From Gemmatimonadota bacterium (GTDB taxonomy: Bacteria > Latescibacterota > UBA2968 > GCA-2709665), in the NCBI GenBank assembly GCA_028877215.1, contig JAPPFJ010000006.1:83643-147642 (forward strand): a stretch of DNA of 64,000 nt. Reading direction: 5' to 3'. Positions 35,661 to 43,914 of this stretch are shown here, in pieces. The notes below the pieces were generated by a model, which was given only the letters and a program-made list of their open reading frames with translations, ran no database searches and was not told the DNA's origin. Made by a program: the position numbers and the translations under genes. How positions within the stretch are numbered: position 1 is the stretch's first letter; every line of letters begins with the position of its first letter.

Positions 35661-37406
35661 CTAACCGCTTGAGTCTGGTTCTTGCTGGCGCTGAAAAAAC
35701 TGCGCGAAATAACCTTTGCTCGTAAGCAGCGTATTGGGCGGCCCCTGATCCACAACCCGACCCTTGTCCAGAAAAATTACCTCATCAACGTCCCGCACGA
35801 CACTAAGCCGATGACTGATCATGAGAAGTGTCTTTCCGTGTAGCGAGCGCCGTACGTACTGAATAATCGCCTCCTCACTCGCCGGATCGAGCGCAGCGGT
35901 CGCTTCATCTAAAATGAGCAATTCCACTGGCCGCAACAGGGCACGCGCCATGGCAATCCGCTGCTGCTGACCGCCCGAAAGTTGCGCGCCCTGATCGCCG
36001 ATTTCTGCATGCAAATCCAAGCCATCGAGTCGTACGTTTCGGATCACACGTTCAATTTCTTGCGTTTCTTGACTGTAAGCACCGTACCGGATATTCTCCC
36101 AGATCGAATCGTGAAAAAGGTGAACGCGCTGGCTTACAAGGCCGACATGCTGCCTGAGTTCCCTAAGTGCGATTTCCTTGAGAGGCACACCATCAACGCG
36201 GATACAGCCTCGGTCAGGGCTGTAAAACCCACACAACAGGTTCGCGAGGGTCGTCTTGCCGCCGCCACTGACGCCAACAAGCGCGTACGTATTTCCCTTG
36301 ATCAGGTTCAAGTTCACCCCCTGCAAAACTGCCCGCCCCTCAAAGCTGAAGTGGACCTCCTTAAACTCAATGTTCCGATCGTAGACAAACGGCCTACGCC
36401 CCCCATGCGCCTCGACGTGGGTGCGAACCTGCATAAACTCCAATACGCGGCGCATCGAGACCAGGCCGCGGACCAAACCGATGTAGAGGTTGTGCAGACC
36501 GTGGACAGGCCGGAACAAACGCGAGGCATACTGCATGAAGGCGATCAAGGCACCAAGCGTCATGACGCCTTGCATCACGTGATAGCCACCCCAACCCAAA
36601 ATGAGTAAAGGAACAACCGCGACGAGGAAGGAGGACACCGTCGCCATTGAGACTGAATAAGTGACGTTTTGCATGATTGATCCGATCAACCTATCTAACA
36701 CGGTGCGGAAATACGCCGTCTCGTATTCACTCCGGTTGGTAAGCTGTATTAATGGAACATGGTTAAAGCGCTCAATGACATGGCTGGAAATATCGGACCC
36801 CTGTTGCTGAACAGACTCTACAGTCCTTTTTATCCTGGGCTGAAAATAAACCAGGTTTCCCGCTAAAAAAGGGAATACAACGACGGAAAGCAGGAATAGT
36901 TCCGTGTTCAGCCAACACAGCATGATAACGAGGCCGATCAGAGTCAGGGTGTGATGCAGTAAACCCAATACGCTGGATGTCAACACCGATTGGACCACCC
37001 GTACGTCGTTATTCAGACGAAAAATCAGATCGCCGGCACTTTGTCTGTTATGGAATGTCAGCGGCAAGTCGATGATATGTCGATACAACTCAATTCGAAT
37101 GTCCCGTATTATTCGATTACCAGCCCATGCATAGAGATATTCGGAAACCAAAGTCAGAACTAAGTTGAGCAGAATAATTGCTAGAAGGATCCCGATTGCA
37201 AACCCTAGCACAGAATGTCGTTTCGTCGGGAGAATCTCATCAATGATGAGCTTGGTCACATAGGGTGGCGCCAGCGAACTGACTGTTGAAAACACCAAAC
37301 AGATCAACACGACGAAGCCAGAAAACCAATACGGAATCAGAAATCTAGCAAATTGGAGTAAAACGTGTTTGTTGGATGAAGGTTGTTGTTCCAACATCAA
37401 GCCCAC
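35661..37406 (-). CDS. ABC exporter, fused membrane and ATPase domains
   Basis: A 581-residue MsbA/LmrA-type half transporter. Five to six TMs occupy residues 1-330 (LIPYWFSGFVVLICLVFSTV, GFAIGILLAIILLNLVLTLV). The ATPase has Walker A GVSGGGKTTL, Q-loop VGLVSQR, signature LSGGQQQRIAMARAL, Walker B LLILDEATAALD and switch ISHRLS. There is no N-terminal C39 peptidase domain, so any leader removal would need another protease; the subtilase fusion next door is a candidate. It functions as a homodimer. The start is weakly defined: GTG at 37406 or ATG at 37397. About 110 bases separate it from the subtilase gene; same strand, probably one operon. Confidence 0.92.
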   Translation of the reverse strand: MGLMLEQQPSSNKHVLLQFARFLIPYWFSGFVVLICLVFSTVSSLAPPYVTKLIIDEILPTKRHSVLGFAIGILLAIILLNLVLTLVSEYLYAWAGNRIIRDIRIELYRHIIDLPLTFHNRQSAGDLIFRLNNDVRVVQSVLTSSVLGLLHHTLTLIGLVIMLCWLNTELFLLSVVVFPFLAGNLVYFQPRIKRTVESVQQQGSDISSHVIERFNHVPLIQLTNRSEYETAYFRTVLDRLIGSIMQNVTYSVSMATVSSFLVAVVPLLILGWGGYHVMQGVMTLGALIAFMQYASRLFRPVHGLHNLYIGLVRGLVSMRRVLEFMQVRTHVEAHGGRRPFVYDRNIEFKEVHFSFEGRAVLQGVNLNLIKGNTYALVGVSGGGKTTLANLLCGFYSPDRGCIRVDGVPLKEIALRELRQHVGLVSQRVHLFHDSIWENIRYGAYSQETQEIERVIRNVRLDGLDLHAEIGDQGAQLSGGQQQRIAMARALLRPVELLILDEATAALDPASEEAIIQYVRRSLHGKTLLMISHRLSVVRDVDEVIFLDKGRVVDQGPPNTLLTSKGYFAQFFQRQQEPDSSG

Positions 37407-38074
37407 ACATTCTAATAGGTCTTCTAAGAATTGACGTTGCGGTGTATCCGAAGGATAACGGCCTGTTTGACGCCTAACATCTGAAAGCTAACCAGCACAA
37501 GTCACTGATCAACGAAAGCAGGCGGCATTAGGACTATGGCCAATGCCACCATCTTTACCATAGTGGAGAACATTAAACGAGTGGAAATGTCAAAGATTAT
37601 CAAGGGGAGCGTGAAATGGTTGACAGGATCAGAATGCTGTGCCTCGAACGGATGGGGTTTGAACGTATTGTCTTTCGACAGCCTTTGGTCGTTGTCTCGT
37701 GAGGAAGTGAGACCGGACGTTGTCCATCAATTGTCGCCGTGTGGGGAGGGCGCTTTGTGAGAATGCCGCTGTATTTCACATCCTGGTTGAGCATTTCTTC
37801 GTAATTAAGGTCCAGTTTGCAGACTGGCAGGAAGATGAGGCAAATTCCCGCCGCACGTGGATCTCCTGACGCGAAACATCAAACACGCGGCAGGCCTGCA
37901 CCTGACTCACACCGGCTTCGGCTACCGCTCGAATCATGCGGCATTTCGTTTAATGGTGGAGTTGATTTTATATTGTTTTTCTGTCTGCTTTTCGGATTAC
38001 AGACGGAACTTACGACAATTCTCAAGATGCACGAGGTAGTCTGCCCGGATATTACGGAGAACACCCTAAAGACT
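37407..38074. other. Gene-poor interval upstream of the ABC exporter
   Basis: About 670 bases with scattered short frames on both strands, none with a ribosome binding site and protein-like composition together. The stretch directly ahead of the exporter (37410-37560) is AT-rich and should hold its promoter. It ends in repeat copy B. Confidence 0.4.
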
Positions 38075-38292
38075 ACCTTTTTTTCACAGCCTTGACCGGC
38101 CAACCTGAGCCGTTGTCCTGAGCCTGCCGAAGGGTTGTCGAAGGGTCGGCGAAGGAAAAAGGGTCCCGAAACGCGGGCGCTTCGACATTTCGACAAAGCT
38201 CAATGCAGGCAGGCTCAGCGTCCTCTTTTGGGCAAGTTCCTCTCAACCGTAGAAGGCACAATAGCTGTCGACTATTTATGGCTCCCGGTAAT
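38075..38292. repeat. Cassette-flanking direct repeat, copy B
   Basis: About 218 bases in the same orientation as 32839-33043, sharing the REP-like core (CTGAGCCTGCCGAAGGG, CGACATTTCGACAAAGCTC), the GGCAAGTTCCTCTC stretch and the end GCTCCCGGTAA. It carries a small internal duplication (GAAGGGTTGTCGAAGGG) absent from copy A. Together the copies bound a ~5-kb block. Confidence 0.8.
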
Positions 38293-38373
38293 AGGTAGTT
38301 TAAACCTCAGGGTGCTTATGGAATCTAAGGGCCGTGGTCTAGGGAATCTCAGTGGTTGATCAGTCGTAAACGC

Positions 38374-39072
38374 CTAAAAACCATCCTTCACCGGATGTCG
38401 GCCGCGGATTATCTCCAATAGCGGCATTCCGTGGAGGTTCTTCAGCGGCGAATCTTTGAATCGAGTTGTATCTAATTTCAGAGTTCGTAGATAGTTAAAC
38501 ACCAATTCACTGAAGAACAACTCGGTGAATTGTTCCCTTCGATACAAAGGATGGTGGCAATGAAGAATCCTGTTATTAGAATCTATTAAGTAGATCATGG
38601 GTGTACGTTCAAATATACGATCATGGGAAACATCACCAACTTGAATCGGAAAACCAAGACGGTATCTCAAGCCGAACGCCCGTCGGTATTCCGATAGAAT
38701 TGTAAGGTCGCTATTGGAAACTACCAAAATCGGCAGTTGAACGGGACCTTCTACGTTGTCGTAGATGTGTTGGAGCCCATTCAGTACCAATTCCAGACAC
38801 GGCTTGCAGGAGAATTCGTCGAACACGAATACTACACCAGCCTTTGTCACCGAAAAGTCCGTGCGTATCGTATCGCCTCGCACGGTATGGATGGGCAAAA
38901 CAGGAAAGGAATGCCCGACGAATTGGCCGTCTTTGAAGGTATTGACGATATAATCTCGATACTCGGGCACATTGGAGAAATCGACCTTCGCGGCCCATCC
39001 AACGGCCAAAATCACACCGATTAGCAGAACGATATTGGTCAAAACCAGCAGCTTAGTGACCCCTGTCGTCAT
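38374..39072 (-). CDS. Membrane-anchored TlpA/thioredoxin-like protein with CKPC motif
   Basis: A 232-residue protein with an N-terminal membrane anchor (LLVLTNIVLLIGVILAVGW), followed by a periplasmic thioredoxin-like domain. The redox pair is in FDEFSCKPCLELVLNGL, and LPILVVSNSDLTILSEYRRA and RTPMIYLIDSNNRILHCHHP fit the following strands, the last with the cis-Pro region (TP). ATG at 39072 is preferred over GTG at 39093 because GGGGTG lies nine bases ahead. A thiol-disulfide oxidoreductase or reductant role is likely. It is the third gene after the propeller lipoprotein and the five-Cys peptide, whose disulfides it may handle. Confidence 0.75.
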   Translation of the reverse strand: MTTGVTKLLVLTNIVLLIGVILAVGWAAKVDFSNVPEYRDYIVNTFKDGQFVGHSFPVLPIHTVRGDTIRTDFSVTKAGVVFVFDEFSCKPCLELVLNGLQHIYDNVEGPVQLPILVVSNSDLTILSEYRRAFGLRYRLGFPIQVGDVSHDRIFERTPMIYLIDSNNRILHCHHPLYRREQFTELFFSELVFNYLRTLKLDTTRFKDSPLKNLHGMPLLEIIRGRHPVKDGF

Positions 39073-39198
39073 TTCAGCAATCACCCCGTGCACATCTGTT
39101 ATAGCTCAAGTTACGGCCTGTCGGAGCATCGCAACGGGTACTTACAAACTTGAATATTCGACCACTGCTATTGAATCGGACAATATACACTATAATCA

Positions 39199-39235
39199 GT
39201 TTGAGCATGCCCAACTCAGTTGGACATGCTCAAAC
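39199..39235. promoter_or_regulatory. Near-perfect 37-bp palindrome after the Cys-rich peptide gene
   Basis: GTTTGAGCATGCCCAACT and AGTTGGACATGCTCAAAC are inverted copies with a single mismatch and a one-base centre. It lies ~90 bases downstream of the peptide gene and ~110 upstream of the thioredoxin-like gene. On the minus strand it would form a very stable hairpin, but only a weak T-rich tail follows, so it may attenuate or process rather than terminate, or be an operator. Confidence 0.65.
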
Positions 39236-39326
39236 TCGCCGAACAGCTCATGGATTCAGGGGGTTCGATTGGGTTGTTACCTATTGAGGATCAATATTCG
39301 CCTACATCTGGCGACTCAAATCCCTC

Positions 39327-39548
39327 TTAGCAACCACACCAGCGTGTTACGTACTCTTCCGTGGTAGAGTCAAATTCAGGATCGCATTCTTGGCCAAGGC
39401 CGAGCACACAATTAAAAACCTTGTACTTATAAGTCCAACCATTCCGACACTCCGTTCTATAACCACTTGCTACCCAGGTCCCATCACCTTCATATGCGTA
39501 GATTTCTTTATTTCGTTTTTGCGGTACCCTCTTCGAAAGTGGTTGCAT
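39327..39548 (-). CDS. Small five-cysteine protein (candidate exported peptide)
   Basis: A 73-residue basic-then-acidic protein starting MQPLSKRVPQKRNKEIYAYE, with Cys at 34, 47, 55, 71 and 73 and ending VTRWCGC. The ATG at 39548 has a strong GGAAGGAG seven bases ahead, so it is very likely expressed. There is no Sec signal. The Cys and aromatic-rich C-terminal half after a charged N-terminus is reminiscent of peptide precursors that are exported and then cross-linked, such as the NVEALA peptides of Bacteroidetes that accompany 6-bladed propeller proteins; the NVEALA motif itself is absent. It is flanked on the same strand by a propeller lipoprotein and a CxxC thioredoxin-like protein. Function unknown. 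Confidence 0.65.
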   Translation of the reverse strand: MQPLSKRVPQKRNKEIYAYEGDGTWVASGYRTECRNGWTYKYKVFNCVLGLGQECDPEFDSTTEEYVTRWCGC

Positions 39549-39635
39549 CTGTCTTCTCCTTCCGGAAAGAATGAAATGAAAACTTCGTGAAATCCCTGAA
39601 CGTACCGGCGACCTTTTGGAATAGGTAAATTGCAG

Positions 39636-40826
39636 TCACAGATCCGAACGTCGGTCCAACACAACCGCGTATTTTTCTATCGTACCGTTGGATATGTCCG
39701 CAACTTCCAGACGAGGTGGTCTCCAGATATATATAGATTCTTGCGCGGCGGCGATGGCGCCCATCCGAACGCCTTCTTGTTCGCTGAACGGCTGGAGGAG
39801 TCCACTCGTAACGTCATCCAGATCGAACACCTCGAACGTCCCAGACGGATTTATCATATAGACGATCCATTCCCTCATTAGATCTTCAGGGTGTTCGTAT
39901 GAGACGAATAGATATCGATCCTCAACCAATGTCATAGATCCTACTATGGTAATTTTCAATTGTTTCAAATCGTCGAAAGTTCCACGCCCGATGTCGTGGT
40001 AGCGATTGGGCAATGCAACAAATCCTTTCGGTCGCCGACCAAATTTCGCCGTAACCTCACCTGTTACCGCATCAATCTCTTTGACCATGTGGTCATTCGG
40101 ACCCAGATAATAAAACACCTGTAATGAAGCATTATAGCACAACATCGCGAATTTCCTCATCCGAATCGACACAAAACCTTGTTTTCGATTGGAAAGCGGT
40201 GTACTACTTAAGACTGCCCAAGTCGCCGGATCCCGGCGCTGTAATTCAATGATAAGGCTTGTTGGGTTTACGCGTAGAAAATGTACTCCATCATTGCGAC
40301 CGGCATGAATCTTCGATACGCCGATAGATTGGGTCCGATCCAAATATCGGCCCTTGCGATCATACCGGAGGATTTGCCCTCCGCGCCCATCAAGGAGATA
40401 GACCCTGCCCTCAGGATCTATTGACATATTGTCAGCCGACGAATGCTCCCCGGGACCTTTACCTGTGCGCCCGAATGAGCGAATGTACATTTGGTCGCGA
40501 TAGTTGATTTCGTGCGCCTGATGGCTTACACGGTCGGCAACCATCAGTGTGCCCTCAGGTGAAATACCCATCCACTCAACATACCCAATCCCAGGCATGT
40601 CCTGATCAAACCCAAGCTCGACGGTTTCTTGTAATTCAAGCGCCACTTTCCCCGCATATCGCAGTTGCCTTTCGGAAATGCTCTCTTCATCCACCTCGAC
40701 CCGCTGAACCGCCTTCGTATTCTCCTTGCACCCTGTAAAACTACCAACGATGAGCGCGCCAGCGATCAGAGTGATTCGCATAGGCAATTTCGAGCTCGAA
40801 TTAGCGTACGTACGACCAATACTCAT
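39636..40826 (-). CDS. 6-bladed beta-propeller lipoprotein, copy 1
   Basis: A 396-residue exported lipoprotein: signal ITLIAGALIVGSFTGC, with Cys33 as the lipidated residue. The remainder has NHL/6-bladed propeller features: WMGISPEGTLMVADRVSHQA, RSFGRTGKGPGEHSSADNMS, IDPEGRVYLLDGRGGQILRY, YLGPNDHMVKEIDAVTGEVT. AGGGGAG is eight bases before the ATG. It is a close paralogue of the gene at 41862-43037; even the intergenic DNA downstream is conserved between the copies. In Bacteroidetes such propellers are paired with small peptides. Here the small Cys-rich gene follows by 87 bases. It is probably a surface or periplasmic recognition or docking protein. Confidence 0.8.
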   Translation of the reverse strand: MSIGRTYANSSSKLPMRITLIAGALIVGSFTGCKENTKAVQRVEVDEESISERQLRYAGKVALELQETVELGFDQDMPGIGYVEWMGISPEGTLMVADRVSHQAHEINYRDQMYIRSFGRTGKGPGEHSSADNMSIDPEGRVYLLDGRGGQILRYDRKGRYLDRTQSIGVSKIHAGRNDGVHFLRVNPTSLIIELQRRDPATWAVLSSTPLSNRKQGFVSIRMRKFAMLCYNASLQVFYYLGPNDHMVKEIDAVTGEVTAKFGRRPKGFVALPNRYHDIGRGTFDDLKQLKITIVGSMTLVEDRYLFVSYEHPEDLMREWIVYMINPSGTFEVFDLDDVTSGLLQPFSEQEGVRMGAIAAAQESIYIWRPPRLEVADISNGTIEKYAVVLDRRSDL

Positions 40827-41186
40827 TCAGTGTTCTCCCCTAACCCGGCTGCCGGATAATCATGGGCACATAATTCTCCATCAGCAAGGATGTCCCTGGC
40901 ACAGCGCGGTAGCTATTGCTGATTGTTTGTCGGTTAAGATAGACGAAGGAATAGGGCCTATGCAAGAATGCATCAGTACGTTTTCTGCTACGATATCTGC
41001 CTATCGACACAAATTCGCACAAAGAAACGCCGATAGCACCAAGGCCGCCGTCGTTGGAGAAGAAGGCAACGGGAGCACCAAAGAATACTCATCAAGCCGT
41101 CACCAACACGTCAGTCTACTATTTTTCCTTTCTCCAGAACGCTTTCTACTTCCAAGAACACTGTTCCGTTCGGTTTCATGAATTGG
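40827..41186. other. Gap upstream of propeller copy 1
   Basis: About 360 bases between the propeller start and the flippase remnant. Only short unconvincing frames are present. The propeller's promoter must lie in its left part; no clear -35/-10 pair stands out. Confidence 0.35.
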
Positions 41187-41584
41187 TCAGGTTGATCCAG
41201 CGGACTCCACGGCGCCGAGCCTGCGGGCGAGCAGAAGACGTATCAGCCCCGGTCCACCCGCAACCAGGTACGTGATGAAGGCAAGACCGTGCATCACCGT
41301 CGCGAAGGCAAGGGGGTCCGGCAGCGGTACGTCGCACACCGCGTTTAGGGTCTGGCTGCGGCGATTCTGTGTCTCGTAAAATAGAGAACCCCACTCAGGA
41401 AGATGAGTAGGGCCAGCATGTCGATCGCACGTTCTACGAGGATAGTGGCGAGAACACCGCTCAACGGCAGGCGCCGGTCCTTTTGAAGCGCAACCCCGCG
41501 CACGATCTCGCCGGCACGAGAAATGACGTTGGTGGCCGGATAGCCCACGAGTATGGCATGGCTGGCTTTAAGGAAGGATAGTTG
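41187..41584 (-). pseudogene. Flippase-like (UPF0104) gene remnant with internal deletion
   Basis: A degenerate partial copy of the intact gene at 43915-44946. The 5' part, from LSFLKASHAILVGYPATNVI through LATILVERAIDMLALLIFLS, ends near 41345 at a frame break. The sequence then jumps to the C-terminal part (LNAVCDVPLPDPLAFATVM, HGLAFITYLVAGGPGLIRLL) in another frame, ending TGA at 41187. The central ~430 bases are deleted, and the N-terminal ~85 codons are replaced by transposase-derived sequence. It cannot make a working protein. Confidence 0.85.
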
Positions 41585-41785
41585 CGGTGGTGTATCAATC
41601 GGATTGTCGTCCGATTCCCACAAGTCACGATCGGTGAAGAGGTTCCAGCGCAGCACCGCAATGAAATTGGGTAATGCCCGGCTGAGGCGTGACCGCAGTT
41701 GCAGGCACTTGCGATATGGCATCGCGATCAAAGCTGTCCAAATCCGGATCTTCAGGGGGTTGCCAGACGTGCCCACGAAGGTCTT
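41585..41785 (-). mobile_element. IS4-type transposase C-terminal fragment
   Basis: The minus-strand frame reads TFVGTSGNPLKIRIWTALIA, then LPNFIAVLRWNLFTDRDLWE and NPIDTPP, the characteristic C-terminal end of IS4-family transposases. It is only ~65 codons long and in frame with both the flippase remnant downstream and a short propeller-spacer stretch upstream, giving a chimeric 235-codon open frame (41345-42052) that is not a gene. No terminal inverted repeats of the IS are visible. It sits where the small Cys-rich gene would be in the sister copy. Confidence 0.75.
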
Positions 41786-41861
41786 GAATAAAATGAAAAC
41801 TTCGCGAAATCCCTGAGTGTCCCTTCGACCATCTGAAATAGGTAAATCGCAATCACATATT

Positions 41862-43037
41862 TTAATATAGGTCCGACTTAACCACGTGTATTTCCATCGT
41901 ACCGTTGGATTTGTCCGCAACTTCCGTACGAGGTGGCCTCCAAATATATATGGATTCTCGCGCGGCGGTGACGGCTCCCATCCGAACACCGTCGTGGTGG
42001 TGGCTGTATGGCTGAAGGAGTCCACTCGAAACGTCTTCCAAATCAAACACATCGATCGTCCCAGACGGATTTATCATATAGACGACCCATTCCCACGTTG
42101 GAGATCTCCGGTGGTAGAATGAGACGAATAGATATCGATCTTCAACTAATGTCATAGATCCTACTTTGGTAATTTCCAACTGTCTCAATTCGTCGAAAGT
42201 TCCACGCTCGATATCGTGGTAGCGATCGGGCAACCCAACGAAGCCTTTTGGGCGCCTGCCAAATTTCGCCGTAATCTCACCTGTTACCGCATCAATCACT
42301 TTGACCATGTAGTCATTCGGGCCGAGATAATAAAACACTTGTAATGAAGCATTATAGCACAACCTCGCCACTCGACTCATCCGAAACGACACGAAACTCT
42401 GTTTGGGATTGGAAAGCGGTGTACTGTTTAAAACGCTCCACGTCGCCGGGTCTCGGCGCTGCAATTCGATGATAAGGCTTGAGTTTACGCGTAAAAAATA
42501 TATCCCATCATTGCGACCGGCGTGAACCTTCGATACGTGGATAGATTCGGTCCGATCCAAATATCGGCCCGTGCGATCATATCGGAGGATCTGTCCTCGA
42601 CGCTTATCAAGGAGATAGACCCTTCCCTCAGGATCCATCGACATATCGTCAGCCGTCGAATGTTCCCCGGGACCGTTACCTGTACGTCCGAATGAGCGAA
42701 TGTACTTTCCGTCCTGGTAATTGATTTCGTGCGCCTGATGGCTTACCCGGTCGATAACCACCAAGGTACCCTCAGGTGAAATACCCATCCAATGAACAAA
42801 CCCGATCCCAGGCATGTCCTTATCAAACCCAAGCTCGACTGTTTCTCGCAATTCAAGCGCCACTTTCCCAGCATATCGCAGTTGCCTTTCGGGAATGCGC
42901 TCGTCATCCGATGCCCCTTCCAGGACGCGATCCCCTCCGCATCCTGCAATGGCACCCACTATCAGCGCGCCGGCGAACAGAAAGATGCGCATTCGAAATG
43001 TTGAGCTCAAATCAACGTAACCACGAACCGTACTCAT
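41862..43037 (-). CDS. 6-bladed beta-propeller lipoprotein, copy 2
   Basis: A 391-residue paralogue of the 39636-40826 product, with signal IFLFAGALIVGAIAGC (Cys32) and the same blade motifs (WMGISPEGTLVVIDRVSHQA, RSFGRTGNGPGEHSTADDMS, IDAVTGEITAKFGRRPKGFV). AAGGAG is seven bases before the ATG. The first ~25 residues and the C-terminal ~15 differ most. Unlike copy 1 it has no small Cys-rich gene or thioredoxin-like gene downstream: that site is taken by a transposase fragment and a flippase remnant. It probably arose by tandem duplication of the propeller and its downstream spacer. Confidence 0.8.
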   Translation of the reverse strand: MSTVRGYVDLSSTFRMRIFLFAGALIVGAIAGCGGDRVLEGASDDERIPERQLRYAGKVALELRETVELGFDKDMPGIGFVHWMGISPEGTLVVIDRVSHQAHEINYQDGKYIRSFGRTGNGPGEHSTADDMSMDPEGRVYLLDKRRGQILRYDRTGRYLDRTESIHVSKVHAGRNDGIYFLRVNSSLIIELQRRDPATWSVLNSTPLSNPKQSFVSFRMSRVARLCYNASLQVFYYLGPNDYMVKVIDAVTGEITAKFGRRPKGFVGLPDRYHDIERGTFDELRQLEITKVGSMTLVEDRYLFVSFYHRRSPTWEWVVYMINPSGTIDVFDLEDVSSGLLQPYSHHHDGVRMGAVTAARESIYIWRPPRTEVADKSNGTMEIHVVKSDLY

Positions 43038-43914
43038 CGGATTTCTCCTTTAATCCGGCTGACGGACAATCATCGGCTGCGTCCGGTTAGAATTGGCATA
43101 ACTCGAATGCGGGCCTTTTAGTTGCGAACGAGACGGCCATCGGTTCAATGCACAAAAGTTCTGAACCTTTGGAAGGAATAGAGTAAGCGGTTAATGGCTT
43201 TTATATGCACTAATAAACAGAATAATGGAACCGATCAGGCGAAAAACCAAGGGCTTTTTGTCAATTCGTTGAAAAATCGTCGGTATTTGGAGGCAAAGCA
43301 AAAACTGAATGCTGGTTTTACAGGAATTCTTCAGAATTAACCTGAATCATTGCTGACCAGGATAATTTGGAAAGGGCGAATCTTTACGCGTAAGTACCCG
43401 GTTTTCTTGAAAGTCGCTTCCTAGCGCCAATCCAGGTCGCCTTCTTTGGGCCAATGCTTTCCAAGAGCAAAGTGCCTTTTCCAGTGTACCAATCGCCTTT
43501 CCCGGGAGCGAGGGCATCCTGCCCTCGACGGCGAATGGGAGGCGTCTCTGCGCCGTCACTGCGGATGTGGTTTCGGAAGCAAAGGAAGCAATTGGCCCTT
43601 GATGTGGATATCGATGGGTCACCTGCTATTCGAGGGCAGGGATGCCCTCGCTCCGGATATGGGTTGATCATGGACTGATGCAGGGCGGGATGGACCCGGT
43701 TCGAGGGAGGTCAACGCAGATATGGCGTCGATCCCAACAAACTGTATTCGGATGAGCGGGAAGCAATTGGCCACCGATGTGGATATCGATGGGTCACCTG
43801 CTATACGAGGACAGGGGTGCCCTCGCTTCGGATACCGGTGGTTTTTCGACTGATAGAGACCAGATTGCCGACGGTCGCAGGGTGTGGACATATTGGTTCG
43901 CGCCCGCTTTTTTG
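43038..43914. repeat. Gene-free interval with REP-like palindromes and an ~80-bp direct repeat
   Basis: Palindromes of the form CGAGGGCA-n-TGCCCTCG occur at 43509-43527 and 43631-43650, with a decayed third at about 43806-43825. The last two are parts of an ~80-bp direct repeat beginning GGAAGCAATTGGCC (43584-43662 and 43759-43840, 175 bases apart). The left part (43038-43350) is AT-rich and must contain the promoter of propeller copy 2. I find no protein or RNA gene here. Confidence 0.65.

Noticed and set aside
37817..38095. Plus-strand 92-codon frame ahead of repeat copy B
   Set aside because: No ribosome binding site, and its 3' part runs into the repeat; composition is not protein-like.
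39250..39300. tRNA-like GGTTCGATT stretch
   Set aside because: No matching acceptor or anticodon stems can be drawn around it. No tRNA, rRNA or CRISPR array was found anywhere in the window.
39470..39664. A 64-codon frame overlapping the five-Cys gene and its upstream spacer
   Set aside because: It lacks a ribosome binding site, and the conserved part corresponds to spacer DNA shared by both propeller copies; the other frame has AAGGAG and a Cys pattern.
41345..42052. A 235-codon minus-strand frame as a real protein
   Set aside because: It is a chimera of propeller spacer, IS4 transposase tail and flippase remnant joined by chance in frame.
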